Positions 1 through 11,239 of a DNA stretch of 64,000 nt are shown piece after piece. The notes under the pieces were generated by a model, which saw only the letters and a list, made by a program, of their open reading frames with translations, was not told the origin of the DNA and searched no databases. Origin of the DNA: Glandiceps talaboti (taxonomy: Eukaryota > Hemichordata > Enteropneusta > Spengelidae); contig NC_135561.1 in NCBI RefSeq assembly GCF_964340395.1, positions 144,001 to 208,000 of the forward strand, read 5' to 3'. Made by a program: the position numbers and the translations under genes. Each line of letters opens with the position of its first letter. Position 1 is the stretch's first letter.

Positions 1-1206
1 GTGGTTGGAACACAGTTCTGTACTACTTGTAGTACATCAGTGGTTGGAACACACAGTTCTGTACTATATGTAGTACATCAGTGGTTGGAACACACAGTTC
101 TGTACTATATGTAGTACATCAGTGGTTGGAACACACAGTTCTGTACTATATGTAGTACATCAGTGGTTGGAACACAGTTCTGTACTACATGTAGTACATC
201 AGTGGTTGGAACACACAGTTCTGTACTACATGTAGTACATCAGTGGTTGGAACACAGTTCTGTACTACATGTAGTACATCAGTGGTTGGAACACAGTTCT
301 GTACTACTTGTAGTACATCAGTGGTTGGAACACAGTTCTTTACTACATGTAGTACATCAGTGGTTGGAACACACAGTTCTGTACTACATGTAGTACATCA
401 GTGGTTGGAACACAGTTCTTTACTACATGTAGTACATCAGTGGTTGGAACACAGTTCTGTACTACATGTAGTACATCAGTGGTTGGAACACAGTTCTTTA
501 CTACATGTAGTACATCAGTGGTGGGAACACACAGTTCTGTACTACTTGTAGTACATCAGTGGTTGGAACACAGTTCTGTACTACATGTAGTACATCAGTG
601 GTTGGAACACAGTTCTGTACTACATGTAGTACATCAGTGGTTGGAACACAGTTCTTTACTACATGTAGTACATCAGTGGTTGGAACACAGTTCTGTACTA
701 CATGTAGTACATCAGTGGTTGGAACACAGTTCTTTACTACATGTAGTACATCAGTGGTTGGAACACAGTTCTTTACTACATGTAGTACATCAGTGGTTGG
801 AACACAGTTCTGTACTACATGTAGTACATCAGTGGTTGGAACACAGTTCTGTACTACATGTAGTACATCAGTGGTTGGAACACAGTTCTTTACTACATGT
901 AGTACATCAGTGGTGGGAACACACAGTTCTGTACTACATGTAGTACATCGGTGGTTGGAACACAGTTCTGTACTACATGTAGTACATCAGTGGTTGGAAC
1001 ACAGTTCTGTACTACTTGTAGTACATCAGTGGTTGGAACACAGTTCTTTACTACATGTAGTACATCAGTGGTGGGAACACACAGTTCTGTACTACTTGTA
1101 GTACATCAGTGGTTGGAACACAGTTCTGTACTACATGTAGTACATCAGTGGTTGGAACACAGTTCTTTACTACATGTAGTACATCAGTGGTGGGAACACA
1201 GTTCTA
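1..1206. repeat. 39/41-bp minisatellite array with palindromic core
   Basis: About 30 tandem units of 39 bp, with a 41-bp variant that carries one extra 'ca' (cacacag instead of cacag). The array is cut by the left window edge. Most units hold the perfect 18-bp palindrome TGTACTACATGTAGTACA; some carry single changes (acttgta, atatgta, tttact) that break it. Because 39 is divisible by 3, several frames stay open for up to 180 codons, giving a 13-residue repeat. I read these as by-products of the array, not as a gene. It lies 5' of an SF1 exon, so it is probably intronic. Confidence 0.95.
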
Positions 1207-1774
1207 TTTATAGCAACACAGTTTGTAACCGTTTGTGATTGACTTTAATGTACAGCCAAACCTGTGTATAGCAGCCACCCAGGGGACTGACATAAAGTGG
1301 CTGTTATAGGGAGGTGGCCATTCTGTTAAGGGTTGTTAATTTATTCATAATCACTGACTCCACATATGGATGGCACGTCAGAAAGAAATATTAAACATGA
1401 TTGTTGAACTACAGTATGGAAGTAAAGGATTGAAGGAGAGTCGGAATGGTTTGATATTTGGCAGTAACATGGAAGACGTGATGTGTGAACTTGTAACTTG
1501 CTTGACCAAACCCACAAATTAGCATAAAAGAGTATAAACACTCTGACAAGTATGGTCAAGATGATGGACACCTAACACTCGGCACACACAGATCTCCAAG
1601 TGTTGTCTTTTAGTTCACTGAATGTCAAATGGCAGTCATAATGATTTCCATCCAGATCATTTTCATTGCAATGAAAGTTTTGTAAGGTAGCAAGTGATTT
1701 AGTTCTCATCTCTGGGAAACATTTGCAAATTGGATGGAAAGAACAAAAGATATCCGTAGTGTTATAGGCATGGT

Positions 1775-1816
1775 GTGCTGTCTGTCTGTCTGTGTGTGTG
1801 TGTGTATATGTGTCTG

Positions 1817-1906
<90 letters not shown>

Positions 1907-1937
1907 TCTCTCTGTGTGTGTGTGTGTGTGTGTGTGG
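1775..1937. repeat. Compound (TG)n/(TC)n microsatellite
   Basis: An uninterrupted TC tract of roughly 90 bp is flanked on both sides by TG runs. The serine/leucine-rich open frames on either strand are artefacts of the dinucleotide repeat. The same compound repeat sits at the equivalent place in the related dispersed repeat near 20.65 kb. Confidence 0.97.
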
Positions 1938-1939
1938 AA

Positions 1940-2820
1940 AAACCTCCAGACCAGACTTTTTGGTGGCGGGGACATTACCTTTGGGTGTTTAGTTTGGAAA
2001 TTGTTCAAAGCAAAATGACTGCATCACACGTATGTGATTTCGGTCATTTTTGGTCAAAAAATTTAAACTCAGAAACTACTGGGCAGATATGTCTAAAATT
2101 TGGTGGGAATGTTCTTAGGGGTGTGTAGATTAAGATTTGGTCATGACAAGATGATTCCATCAGTGACTAATATGCACATTAGGGCTAAAAATGTCTTTTT
2201 GGTCAAAAATCTCTCATTCCAAAACTAATGACCAAATTGGGCTGAAATTAAATGGGTGTGCATTTTGGGGTGTATAGATGAAAAAATATAAAGTATATAA
2301 TGATCTCATCAGTGATATGCAAATTAGGTGTAAGAATGTGAATTATATAGACAAAAAGTTCTATCTCAAAAAGTACTTGGTCAGTGAGACAGATTTTGTT
2401 CAAAGCATTTTGACAGTTAGCTCTAGCAACCATGACCTTAGCAACAACCAAATGCCAGTATATTTTACTAAAATAACATCATCTGGTAGGCGAGTGAGTA
2501 AACATTCAAAAAATGTATGTAAATATCCCTAGCAACCATGACCACACCCATAGCAACAGTCAAATGATGGTGTATTTCACAAAAATAAAAGGGATTCTTG
2601 GACAAATGAACAAACATTCAAAAAGTGTATGCAGATATGTGTAGCAACATGACCTCGCCCATAGCAACAGCCAAATGATTGGGTATATTGCAAAGATAAC
2701 AACAGGGCTGGATAGGCAATTTGATAATCATTCAGCAAATGAACACCTATACCTAGTTTGAATCAGCATGTGGATAAGCAATTTTAAAAACTACAGTTGT
2801 GCTACCACGCCATTGACGCT
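1940..2820 (+). repeat. Dispersed repeat family A, copy 1
   Basis: Contains blocks shared with copies near 12.3-13.3, 20.0-21.1 and 40.2-40.4 kb. One block follows the TG run and reads like 'gggacattacctttgggtgt..agtttggaaattgttcaaagcaaaatga'. A second block repeats 'agcaaccatgacc(a)cacccatagcaacagtcaaatga'. A third ends 'acagttgtgctac..cgccattg'. Copies differ by many substitutions, so this is an old family. No coding capacity is seen. Confidence 0.75.
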
Positions 2821-3165
2821 AGATTTTGACAATGTCAAAGTGCAACTGGCCAAAAGAACTGCTAAAAGGTGGCTGCTGGCTACATTAGGCAAGTGGCCAC
2901 TATAAAACATGGCTGCTAGCACAGGTTTGACTGTACTAGATATTGAATGATATCCTGTTACAGCTCCCTCACTGTTATGTTGCATGCTTTATAGCATGAA
3001 GTGTGTGTGTGTTTGTGCGCGCACGCATGCGTGCGTGTGTGTGGAAACAATGGTAAAATTGTCATGGCAATGCCCTTAATACTCTTGAGTAGCATTATGA
3101 ATGAATTTATGAAATTGAGCGTATTCACTATTCTGGTACTAAAGAATTTCTTTCCCATTCTACAG

Positions 3166-3228
3166 GCAGTGCTCCATCCCTAGCTACTACCAATGCTGGG
3201 GCACCACCACCTTGGTACCAGACACAAG
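3166..3228 (+). CDS. SF1: SF1 (splicing factor 1), penultimate coding exon, partial gene
   Basis: A 63-bp exon lies between a strong acceptor (ttctttcccattctacag) and the donor CAAG|GTACAG. It is phase 1 at both ends, so 63 bases keep the frame. It encodes SAPSLATTNAGAPPPWYQTQ with split glycines at each border. The PPPWYQ motif belongs to the proline-rich C-terminal region of SF1, the branch-point-binding protein that recognises the intron branch site together with U2AF in the nucleus. The exon joins in frame to the terminal exon at 8598. The KH and zinc-knuckle domains must be encoded upstream of this window. Confidence 0.8.
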
Positions 3229-3329
3229 GTACAGAAAAAATACACACACACTACTAATACTGTTACTTGAAAACAAACGTAAAGCCTTATTTCTGTCTGT
3301 CCTGTCTGCAAACAGAGTTTTAGTTCTCA

Positions 3330-3525
3330 TGACCTGAAATGGAATTGTACCACCTAGGTGCATCATAAAAATAAGTCGTTCAATTTCTTAGTCCACACAA
3401 TGACTTTTACTCCACACAGTACATTACAAATGTATAAGTGTGTGTGTGCGTGTGTTGATCTTTTGGTTCTATTTTGACCCCTCTAGCATGAGGTAAAAAT
3501 CTATTACAGGTACTGGGAATTCATA
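3330..3525 (+). repeat. SINE-like dispersed repeat family B, copy 1
   Basis: This segment of about 190 bp aligns by eye with 7772-7955 and 58548-58740. Shared blocks are 'cctgaaatggaattgtaccacc', 'ttcaatttcttagtccacac', 'ttctattttgacccctctagcatgaggtaaaaatc' and 'ggtactgggaattc'. The copies are diverged and lack an obvious poly-A tail. Confidence 0.65.
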
Positions 3526-4226
3526 AATGGGTCCTGGTGTGTATCACATGCACACTAGTAGCCCTGCATCATTTATGATCTTGTACATCCCTATGCAGAA
3601 CCCAGTGTCATATTTTGGTCAAGGACACAATTTGGTAGTTGTCTTCTGACTCCACATCAGTTCCTATGTAATTTTACAGCTCCTCTGATAAGAGAATGTG
3701 AGATTAAATTATGGGTCTTTAATGGGGTGTTAACACTGAAAATATGTATGTGGGTTATTAAATCACATTTGTACTGTAACAAATGTTATACTTGGTACTG
3801 TAAGTGTAAAAACAGTGATGAAAACTGCAATTTTAAATTCTTGCCATCAAATGTAAAGATAACACTGTTTAATTTCCAGTTATACAGTATTGCACTATGG
3901 TAGTTACATTGGCTATGACAAGTTTAGACAGACACAAACTAAACCTATTGTTGTAACACCAATTGACATTATTACACTCACATGTATTGTAACAGTTCTG
4001 CAAAATCTGTAGCCCTGAAAAAATAGGTCAGTGTATGGGAAGACCCTGCAGTGTTTTTATCATGGTAGTCAGTAGACTTCCAGTGTTTACACACTCTCAA
4101 TTACATTGTGATTATATCTACATTACTTAGTGAGATTCAGCTATCTCTCTGTATAGTAAGCTACTTTTCTGTCACAGCTTATCAAAACCAATGTTACCAC
4201 CATTGAAAGGACACTAAGATGTTTGT

Positions 4227-5330
4227 GATGATGTAACCCTTCTGTATAACTATATGTTATCGTATACCTATGCCTATATCAATCATTCTTGATGATGTAA
4301 CCCTTCTATATAACTATATGTTATCATATACCTATGCCTATATCAATCTTTCTTGATGATGTAACCCTTCTATATAACTATATGTTATCATATACCTATG
4401 CCTATATCAATCATTCTTGATGATGTAACCCTTCTATATAACTATATGTTATCATATACCTATGCCTATATCAATCATTCTTGATGATGTAACCCTTCTA
4501 TATAACTATATGTTATCATATACCTATGCCTATATCAATCATTCTTGATGATGTAACCCTTCTATATAACTATATGTTATCATATACCTATGCCTATATC
4601 AATCATTCTTGATGATGTAACCCTTCTGTATAACTATATGTTATCATATACCTATGCCTATATCAATCATTCTTGATGATGTAACCCTTCTATATAACTA
4701 TATGTTATCATATACCTATGCCTATATCAATCATTCTTGATGATGTAACCCTTCTGTATAACTATATGTTATCATATACCTATGCCTATATCAATCATTC
4801 TTGATGATGTAACCCTTCTGTATAACTATATGTTATCGTATACCTATGCCTATATCAATCATTCTTGATGATGTAACCATTCTATATAACTATATGTTAT
4901 CGTATACCTATGCCTATATCAATCATTCTTGATGATGTAACCCTTCTGTATAACTATATGTTATCGTATACCTATGCCTATATCAATCATTCTTGATGAT
5001 GTAACCCTTCTGTATAACTATATGTTATCATATACCTATGCCTATATCAATCATTCTTGATGATGTAACCCTTCTCTATAACTATATGTTATCATATACC
5101 TATGCCTATATCAATCATTCTTGATGATGTAACCCTTCTGTATAACTATATGTTATCATATACCTATGCCTATATCAATCATTCTTGATGATGTAACCCT
5201 TCTGTATAACTATATGTTATCATATACCTATGCCTATGCCTATGTCAATCATTCTTGATGATGTAACCCTTCTATATAACTATATGTTATCAAATACCTA
5301 TGCCTATACCAATCATTCTTGATGATGTTT
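4227..5330. repeat. 64-bp minisatellite array in SF1 intron
   Basis: About 17 head-to-tail copies of a 64-bp unit starting 'gatgatgtaacccttctatata'. Copies differ by only a few substitutions (tctgtata/tctatata/tctctata, atcgtata/atcatata). One copy has an internal duplication of 'tatgcc' near 5233. The near-identity implies recent homogenisation. It lies inside the intron between the last two SF1 coding exons. Confidence 0.97.
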
Positions 5331-7738
5331 AATGCAAAAATATCACTTCTGATATGAGAACAAACAAACAAAAATGGCAGTCAATGTTCAATGATGATGG
5401 TATTGCATATGACAAAACTGAGACATCTTTCAAAGATGGGGAATTTTGCTGACAATATCCATACCCAAATGATACTATTTATGATCATACATTAAATTAT
5501 AATTTCACAACCACACTCTACAGATACGTCATTTCACGGCGTTATCAACAGGACTGTAGGCCACCTGCTGTGTGCTCCACTGCACCACATTAATATACTA
5601 CAGAAGTTGTGAAGATTGTTGTTGACCATCTAGTTTTATTAACAGTTTAAAGCATTTTCTAAACCTGCACTACTACCAAAGTTGTATTTCCAAATAATTA
5701 TGACATTTCACTCCGAAATCTGATGAAAGTTGACAATCATTTAAACATTTCATTGAAGCAGTTTGACTCGATCAGTAGACTATGCACATGAACATCACCT
5801 GACAATAGAGTTGCACAAAGCCCATAGCAGGCTGTGGTCTTTTTTATTTTTCATGTCTATTCTCTTTGTATTCCTGGGCATAGGAATATGATAAATTGGT
5901 TATTACCCGATATCACCACTTCATTTGTTGCATCACTGTGGTTGCCGTTTTGGCATCGTGACACTCGTCTAACGATTTGTGTCATGATGCTAATAACACA
6001 GCACTCACGGCAATTCAGTGATTGAAGATTGAAGCTAATTTTTGTATAGCTTTATACTACCTGTCAGTTTGTGGCTTCCCAATGCCAAATGTGAACAGAA
6101 TTCCCATCTACTAATCCTAACATCTACAATTGGCTGATCATACTGCCACCTAGTGGTCAGCTGAAACTATGAAATTGTCATTCTAATGAGTATTATTAAC
6201 CAAGATACATCGAAAGCTCAATATTGAAAACTTTGAATTGCTTGTGCATTATAACCTATGTAACTCATTTGATCTACCAAGCTGATGAACATTTTTTGGT
6301 CAGAATTCCCATGTTTCTTCATAAAAAGAAAATTCATCCCACAACTCCTCATTGCCTCTTTCTTGTAGCTTTGACAAATTATGTGTCTATTTACTTGTCA
6401 GTTGCTGTCACATTAACTAACTATGCTTTCCTTCTACTCTCTGTTCATTTTCAAGAGGAAAGCAGACATTTTATAATAAACTGGGTTCTGGAGAGTCACT
6501 TCAAGAGTTTACATCACCTAAAATAATACTTGTGATTAAACACCTTGTACCTTTATCTTTGCTGTGGGCCACATTTCCTCATTGGAGTCTGCAGAAATGA
6601 TAATTCATGACTCCTAAGTACATATTCCCTTCAGTGTAAAACATCTCTGAGAAGATGATGCTAAATCATGAAATTACTCTCCAGAACCCATAGTTTATGA
6701 AGATGTCTCTATATCCTAGAGTGGTGTTCCCCCTTAACATATACTTTTGTGTTCTTAGAGGGGATGATAAAAAATTTCAGGACACTAACAGATTATACAA
6801 TAGTGCTCTTGTTTGTAGCTTCTACCCTTCCTTCCTGTCTTCTTGTATCTGTGATTTATGTATAAAATAGTTCATGTTGCTGGTTACTGATATATTTTTT
6901 TCTGTACTTATGTATTTTTATTCAATTAGATGTAGGATGAGAGTAATATAAGTTAATAAAAGATTCTTATTTCTATGGTTATCAAGACAGAGCTTGATAG
7001 TAAATGTTGGAATAAGTTTTCCATACATGTTTGTACCAGCAAATCAAGCAGTAAGAACACAAACTTATTTTACTCATTGAAAATTAATGTTTCTTTGAGT
7101 CACAAAGCTTCTTTTTCACAGTTCACAACTGTATTGTGCATGCATTTAGTGACAGGCAAGCATTAACATGGTGAACCTTATTACAAACAGGCAAAGTAAA
7201 CAATTGAATTGGATTAATAACAGTTTGCACTGAATGTTGGAAGTACAGAGATAAGTATTACATTCCAAAGTTTGATGACCTCTTTACATCATATCTTACA
7301 TTCATGCACAAATGATTTCAAGTTCCTCAACAGTTGATGTGCATGTACAGGAAAAAGGACATCTCTCTTTAGTTCAATATGCTGTGCCAAGTGGTATTGA
7401 TCTAGTTCAGTTGTTCACTTTCCCAGTCTGTAACAAGTTTGGCATGTTAATGCTTGTTGTGTTTGTACTGAAAGATGTGTTATTGGAGGCATTTCTGTTA
7501 ATCACTTGCTATAATTTAATACATGTGAAAGATTAGTAGGCATGCCCACAACAAGCAATCTTTCTGTGTACTCACAGTAATGATCACATATAAGATATAT
7601 GCTAATTTGAATTCCAGTCAATTCAATATGTCAAATGTTGTGTTGCTATCTTGATCATTGTACTCATATAGTAAATGATAGGCTGTAATGATAAAGCTAG
7701 TCACATAATGTTGTAGCTTACAGGGTTGTGTCCAGGCC
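5331..7738. other. SF1 last-intron sequence; no gene seen
   Basis: AT-rich intron. Open frames are short and lack splice context or recognisable protein sequence. It includes a pair of inverted segments (6474-6503 and 6672-6703, 'ggttctggagagt..' and its complement) belonging to a dispersed family also seen near 13.34-13.40 and 43.36-43.44 kb. Confidence 0.7.
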
Positions 7739-7955
7739 ATTGTAGTGTAGTGGCTAGCATCTGGATTCTTGTGTCCTGAAATAGAATTAGACTCCCAATG
7801 CTCTTCATAAAAAATAACAATCATTTTAGTTCTTGTTGACACTATGACTTCCACTCTACATGCTACTATAGGCACATGTGAGAATATGTCAGTCTTGTTG
7901 CATGTGACCCTTGAGAATGAGGTAAAAATGATATTGCGGGTACCAAGAATGGAAA
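7739..7955 (+). mobile_element. SINE-like element, family B copy 2, with tRNA-like head
   Basis: The first 60 bp read like a decayed tRNA promoter: an A-box-like 'tagtgtagtggctagca', then a B-box-like 'agaattagactcc' about 35 bp later. The downstream body (7772-7955) is shared with the copies near 3.3 and 58.5 kb. A tRNA-like head on a conserved body is the layout of a tRNA-derived SINE. It is too degenerate to be a functional tRNA. The other two copies do not show a clear A box. Confidence 0.5.
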
Positions 7956-8302
7956 GATTCGTAATTGTGAGTGTTCCTGTTCATTACTTGCAAACACATG
8001 AGTGGGCAATTGCGAGAGTGTCCACAAGGAGAATATTTCAGTCTTGGTGATGCACATTGTTTATTTTCTGAAAACAATGGCTAGATTTACCCAAACATAA
8101 AATCTGTGTTACTCATCTTTCCTAAACTGCTATCATTATGTTCTTGGGTGTTAATGTGATTAGCTGACACTACTTGCAGACAGACAACTTTAGTGCTACA
8201 CTTATAAGTTATAACTAATGACAACATTCTAACACAGTGTTTGCAGATATTCTCCTTCCTTTTCTGGTCCAAAAGGCTACTGTGTACATGTTGTATTTTT
8301 TG

Positions 8303-8518
8303 TCCCAACTTGTCCCAAAAGACACTGGTTTACTCATTGTATACTTGTCCTAAAAGACACTGGTTTACTTAGTGTATACTTGGCCTAAAAGACACTCGTT
8401 TTAATACTTAGTGTATACTTAGTATATATATTATCAATATTATTATATTATTATTACTTGTCCCAAAAGGCACTGGTTTACTCAGTGTATACTTGTCCCA
8501 AAAGGCACTGTTTACATT
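8303..8518. repeat. Degenerate tandem repeat (35-40 bp)
   Basis: About five imperfect copies of 'cttgtcccaaaagacactggtttactcattgtata', interrupted by an AT-rich stretch around 8402-8455. It lies about 80 bp before the acceptor of the last SF1 exon. Confidence 0.8.
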
Positions 8519-8597
8519 GTGTATTTGTACATTATAAAGGTTGTTGTTGATGGTTCTTATATATCCTAAACTGTGTAATTCATATTTGACATTTCAG

Positions 8598-8947
8598 GTT
8601 CATCACATGGAGCTACAACAACAGTTTCTGCAAGTATGCCACCATTACCACCATGGCAAGCACCAGGAAATCCATCTATGGGTAATATGCCACCATGGCA
8701 CCAACCACCACCACCACCAATGCCACCACCGCAACCACCTTCAATGATGCATCCACACATGCAGCCAGGGATGCCACCACCCCCAGTACAGCCACCTCTA
8801 CCACCAGGCCCCCCTCCCCCTCCTCCAATGGGTATGATGCCATATGGGCAGCCTCCCCCACCACCTCCTCCAGTAGATGTTTCACAGGGTATGGGTGCAG
8901 TACCTCCTCTGTTACCCCCAGCACCTCCACCACCACCACCAAACTAA
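8598..8947 (+). CDS. SF1: SF1 (splicing factor 1), terminal coding exon
   Basis: The acceptor 'atttcag' is followed by an open frame in phase 1, which matches the donor at 3228. The exon encodes SSHGATTTVSASMPPLPPWQ and continues as a proline tract rich in PPWQ/PPWH, PPPPP and GMM motifs, ending PPAPPPPPPN-stop. Human SF1 has the same type of C-terminus (LPPWQ motifs, PPLPPG, ending PAPPPPPP-Q-N), which supports the assignment. This low-complexity tail in SF1 binds partners with proline-recognising domains. The joined CDS in the window is 413 bases including the stop. The ATG at 8636 is internal and not a start. Confidence 0.85.
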
Positions 8948-10260
8948 AATGTAACGGCAATTTTCAACCATATACCATTACCTGTATACATTTCATCATA
9001 ATGAGCACAAGAGATATGGAACTACTCTTTCCAGTATCTTGGGTTTTGTTTACTAGCATCATTTCTTTTATTATTATGTTTGTTAGAAAGGTTATAGAAA
9101 TTCCATGGCTCATACTGTCCAACATGAAACCTGCACAGTTCTCTCTTGTACTTTCCTATGTCCTCAGATATGTATCCTAGGAAATGTTGGTCAAGTCAAG
9201 ATTTGGGGTGTGTGGTTGAATTCATCTACCAGAATCTATCCTCGCTATCCCTAAGTTGAAGTGTATGCATTGTAATATATTCATGCACACAAAGCAGTAA
9301 TGGTCAAATACTTTTGATAAAAATGAAATAAATGAAATACAAAGGAAAAAAAATACAAATTTTAGAAATTTACTGTATCTCAAACAATGTATAAAATACC
9401 TCTTGAATGTACATGTATTTGATATTTTCAAGAGTAAGTTAACTACAGTTATGTAATCTGTGTATGACATCCTATGAATACACCATATTCTGAAGTTAAC
9501 TACAGTTATGTAATCTGTGTACAACATCTATGAATACACCATATTCTGAAGTTAACTAGTTATGTAATCTGTGTATGACATCCTATGAATACATATTCTG
9601 ATTATCAGAAATAAAAGATTCCATGGTTTGGTCTCTAGAAGAGCTGTGGCTGATAGTGACAGCCAGAATCATGAAGTTTTGCACAAAGTTACCACTCAAT
9701 TTCCATGTTTGTAAGGCTTTATGCATTGCTATATGATCAATGGCTATAACCGGATTTTAGCCCCCACTTTGCCATTTCTGGGGTGCACTGTTGTGATCCT
9801 TGCATATAAAATGACCAGAACTTCAGTAACTGGAATATGGGGAATTAGCTTTGCAAGAGGTATTGACATCCAAAGTTGCTTTGCAAGAAGTAGTTAGATA
9901 TTTGCTTGAAATAGTTGCCGCTGCTCTTAATTCTTTTAGTTATCAGTTTATCTACAGTATTTTCAGGGATTGATGTTTAGGTACTAGGTGGTGAGTGTGA
10001 GTGAACATTAAAGAATATAATGAAGCACTACAAAGTATGAAATCCTCAGGACCTTGTCAAATCTTCAATTAATTGTTGTCACTTGAAATGTCATGAATAT
10101 TGTGTACAAAGAACTGTAAGCTTAAAGTCATAAGTCCTAGGTAAGCAAGGTGTTGTGTGCAAGATTTATTAACGTCTGTGTTGTAAAACTTCTTTAATTT
10201 TTTTAGAAGAATTTTTGTGTGCTTCACCATTGTATTCCTGATTAAAATGTTAATAAAAAA
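8948..10260 (+). other. Putative SF1 3' untranslated region
   Basis: Follows the SF1 stop codon directly. Candidate polyadenylation signals AATAAA occur at 9610-9615, 10252-10257 and, further away, 11232-11237. Nothing in the sequence decides which is used, so the end given here is a guess at the middle signal. Confidence 0.45.
9433..9601. repeat. Three-copy tandem repeat, about 57 bp
   Basis: Three tandem copies of 'gttaactacagttatgtaatctgtgta' plus 'catcctatgaatacaccatattctga'. The third copy is shortened. Lies within the presumed SF1 3' UTR. Confidence 0.9.
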
Positions 10261-10998
10261 ACAGCTGACAATTGAAATTCCTGTAAAGTAACACTGGCAG
10301 TTCTTTCTTTGAATCTAAATTTGACAATTATAAGCCCCCTCATAAAAAAAGACAATAAGTAGTAAAATGGACACATTTTTACAATAACTGGAGTTTATGC
10401 TGTAGTTTTAAAGACTTGGTCAAAAGAAAATGTTACACATAGGAACACCATTTTAATTATATTATTAGAATACAAATTATTATGCAATTATATATAATGA
10501 CGTGTGGTTTGAAGTTATTGGAGCTCTTGTCCAAAAAAAAACTAGACAGAAAAAAAGAAATATTTTGTCAATGTAAATATGAAAGCTTTGTTTTGAAAAT
10601 TCATATTCTACAGTATACAAAATCAGAATACCTTGAGTCTATGCTGCATTGGATGCAAGTTACTGTAAGACTGGCTTCTTTGTATCCAGTTTATAACCAC
10701 TATAAAGAATATGGTATTCACTAAATATTAGTTGTGGTGACCCTTTATATTGATTTGTTTTTAACCCATTTTTCCCACTTTCTTGTAAATCTTGTTCACA
10801 GGTATTGCAGGCAGGGAAATACATACACAAGTATTATTTTTGGAGTACATATCAATTTTTATTAATATCAGCCATATTCGTACTTAAAACCCAATATTTA
10901 TCGGTAACTCAAAAACTATATTATATAAAGACCATTCAAAAGAATACCCTACATAGATGTAAGCTTTTTGTTAAGATTTTGACCTTCACTTTCAGTTT

Positions 10999-11122
10999 CA
11001 GTTATTAAATACCAAGTCCATGACAACATTGTCATGGGGGGGGGGGGGGGGGGACCTCTTCTGTTTCAGTTATTAAATACCAAGTCCATGACAACATTGT
11101 CATGGGGGGGAGGACCTCTTCT
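10999..11122. repeat. Duplicated segment ending in a G-run
   Basis: The segment 'cagttattaaataccaagtccatgacaacattgtcatggggg..aggacctcttctg' occurs twice in tandem. The first copy carries a run of about 18 G and the second a short one. Each copy contains the small inverted repeat CATGACAACATTGTCATG. Confidence 0.9.
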
Positions 11123-11239
11123 GCAAACACTTGTTCTCATTGTAACCACAGACAAGTATAAAGTAGACTTGTCTGTGTTGTAACATTACTCTAACAGTTT
11201 TAAAATGATAGATCAGTTGGCAGATTAAAGAAATAAAGT

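Larger units (their letters stand above)
1251..2935. mobile_element. Possible TA-flanked DNA transposon remnant with terminal inverted repeats
   Basis: The left end reads TA-CAGCCAAACCTGTG followed by tagcagccac. The right end is the near-complement (ggctgctagcacaggtttgactg-TA). Both are flanked by TA, which would fit a Tc1/mariner-type duplication. The interior has no transposase; it holds a TG/TC microsatellite and one copy of a dispersed repeat found elsewhere in the window. The ends are imperfect, so two unrelated inverted repeat copies cannot be excluded. Confidence 0.45.

Noticed and set aside
163-1238. Overlapping + strand frames of up to 180 codons with a 13-residue repeat (QWLEHSSVLHVVH type)
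   Set aside because: They exist because the 39-bp unit is divisible by three and has no stop in these frames. Every frame shift caused by 41-bp units just moves to another open frame. No start context, splice sites or non-repetitive part.
1706-2128. Ser/Leu-rich and Arg/Glu-rich frames on both strands
   Set aside because: Direct translation of the TC/TG microsatellite.
4227-5330. CRISPR-like array of regular repeats
   Set aside because: Units are contiguous 64-bp copies without variable spacers, in an animal intron. It is a minisatellite. The same holds for the other arrays.
7739-7805. Functional tRNA gene
   Set aside because: The A-box-like part is good but no acceptor stem, anticodon arm or proper T arm can be folded by eye, and the body belongs to a dispersed repeat.
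8541-9180. Other open frames overlapping the SF1 last exon, including a 161-codon threonine-rich + frame and glycine/valine-rich minus frames
   Set aside because: Shadows of the proline codon-rich true frame; they do not connect to the exon at 3166.
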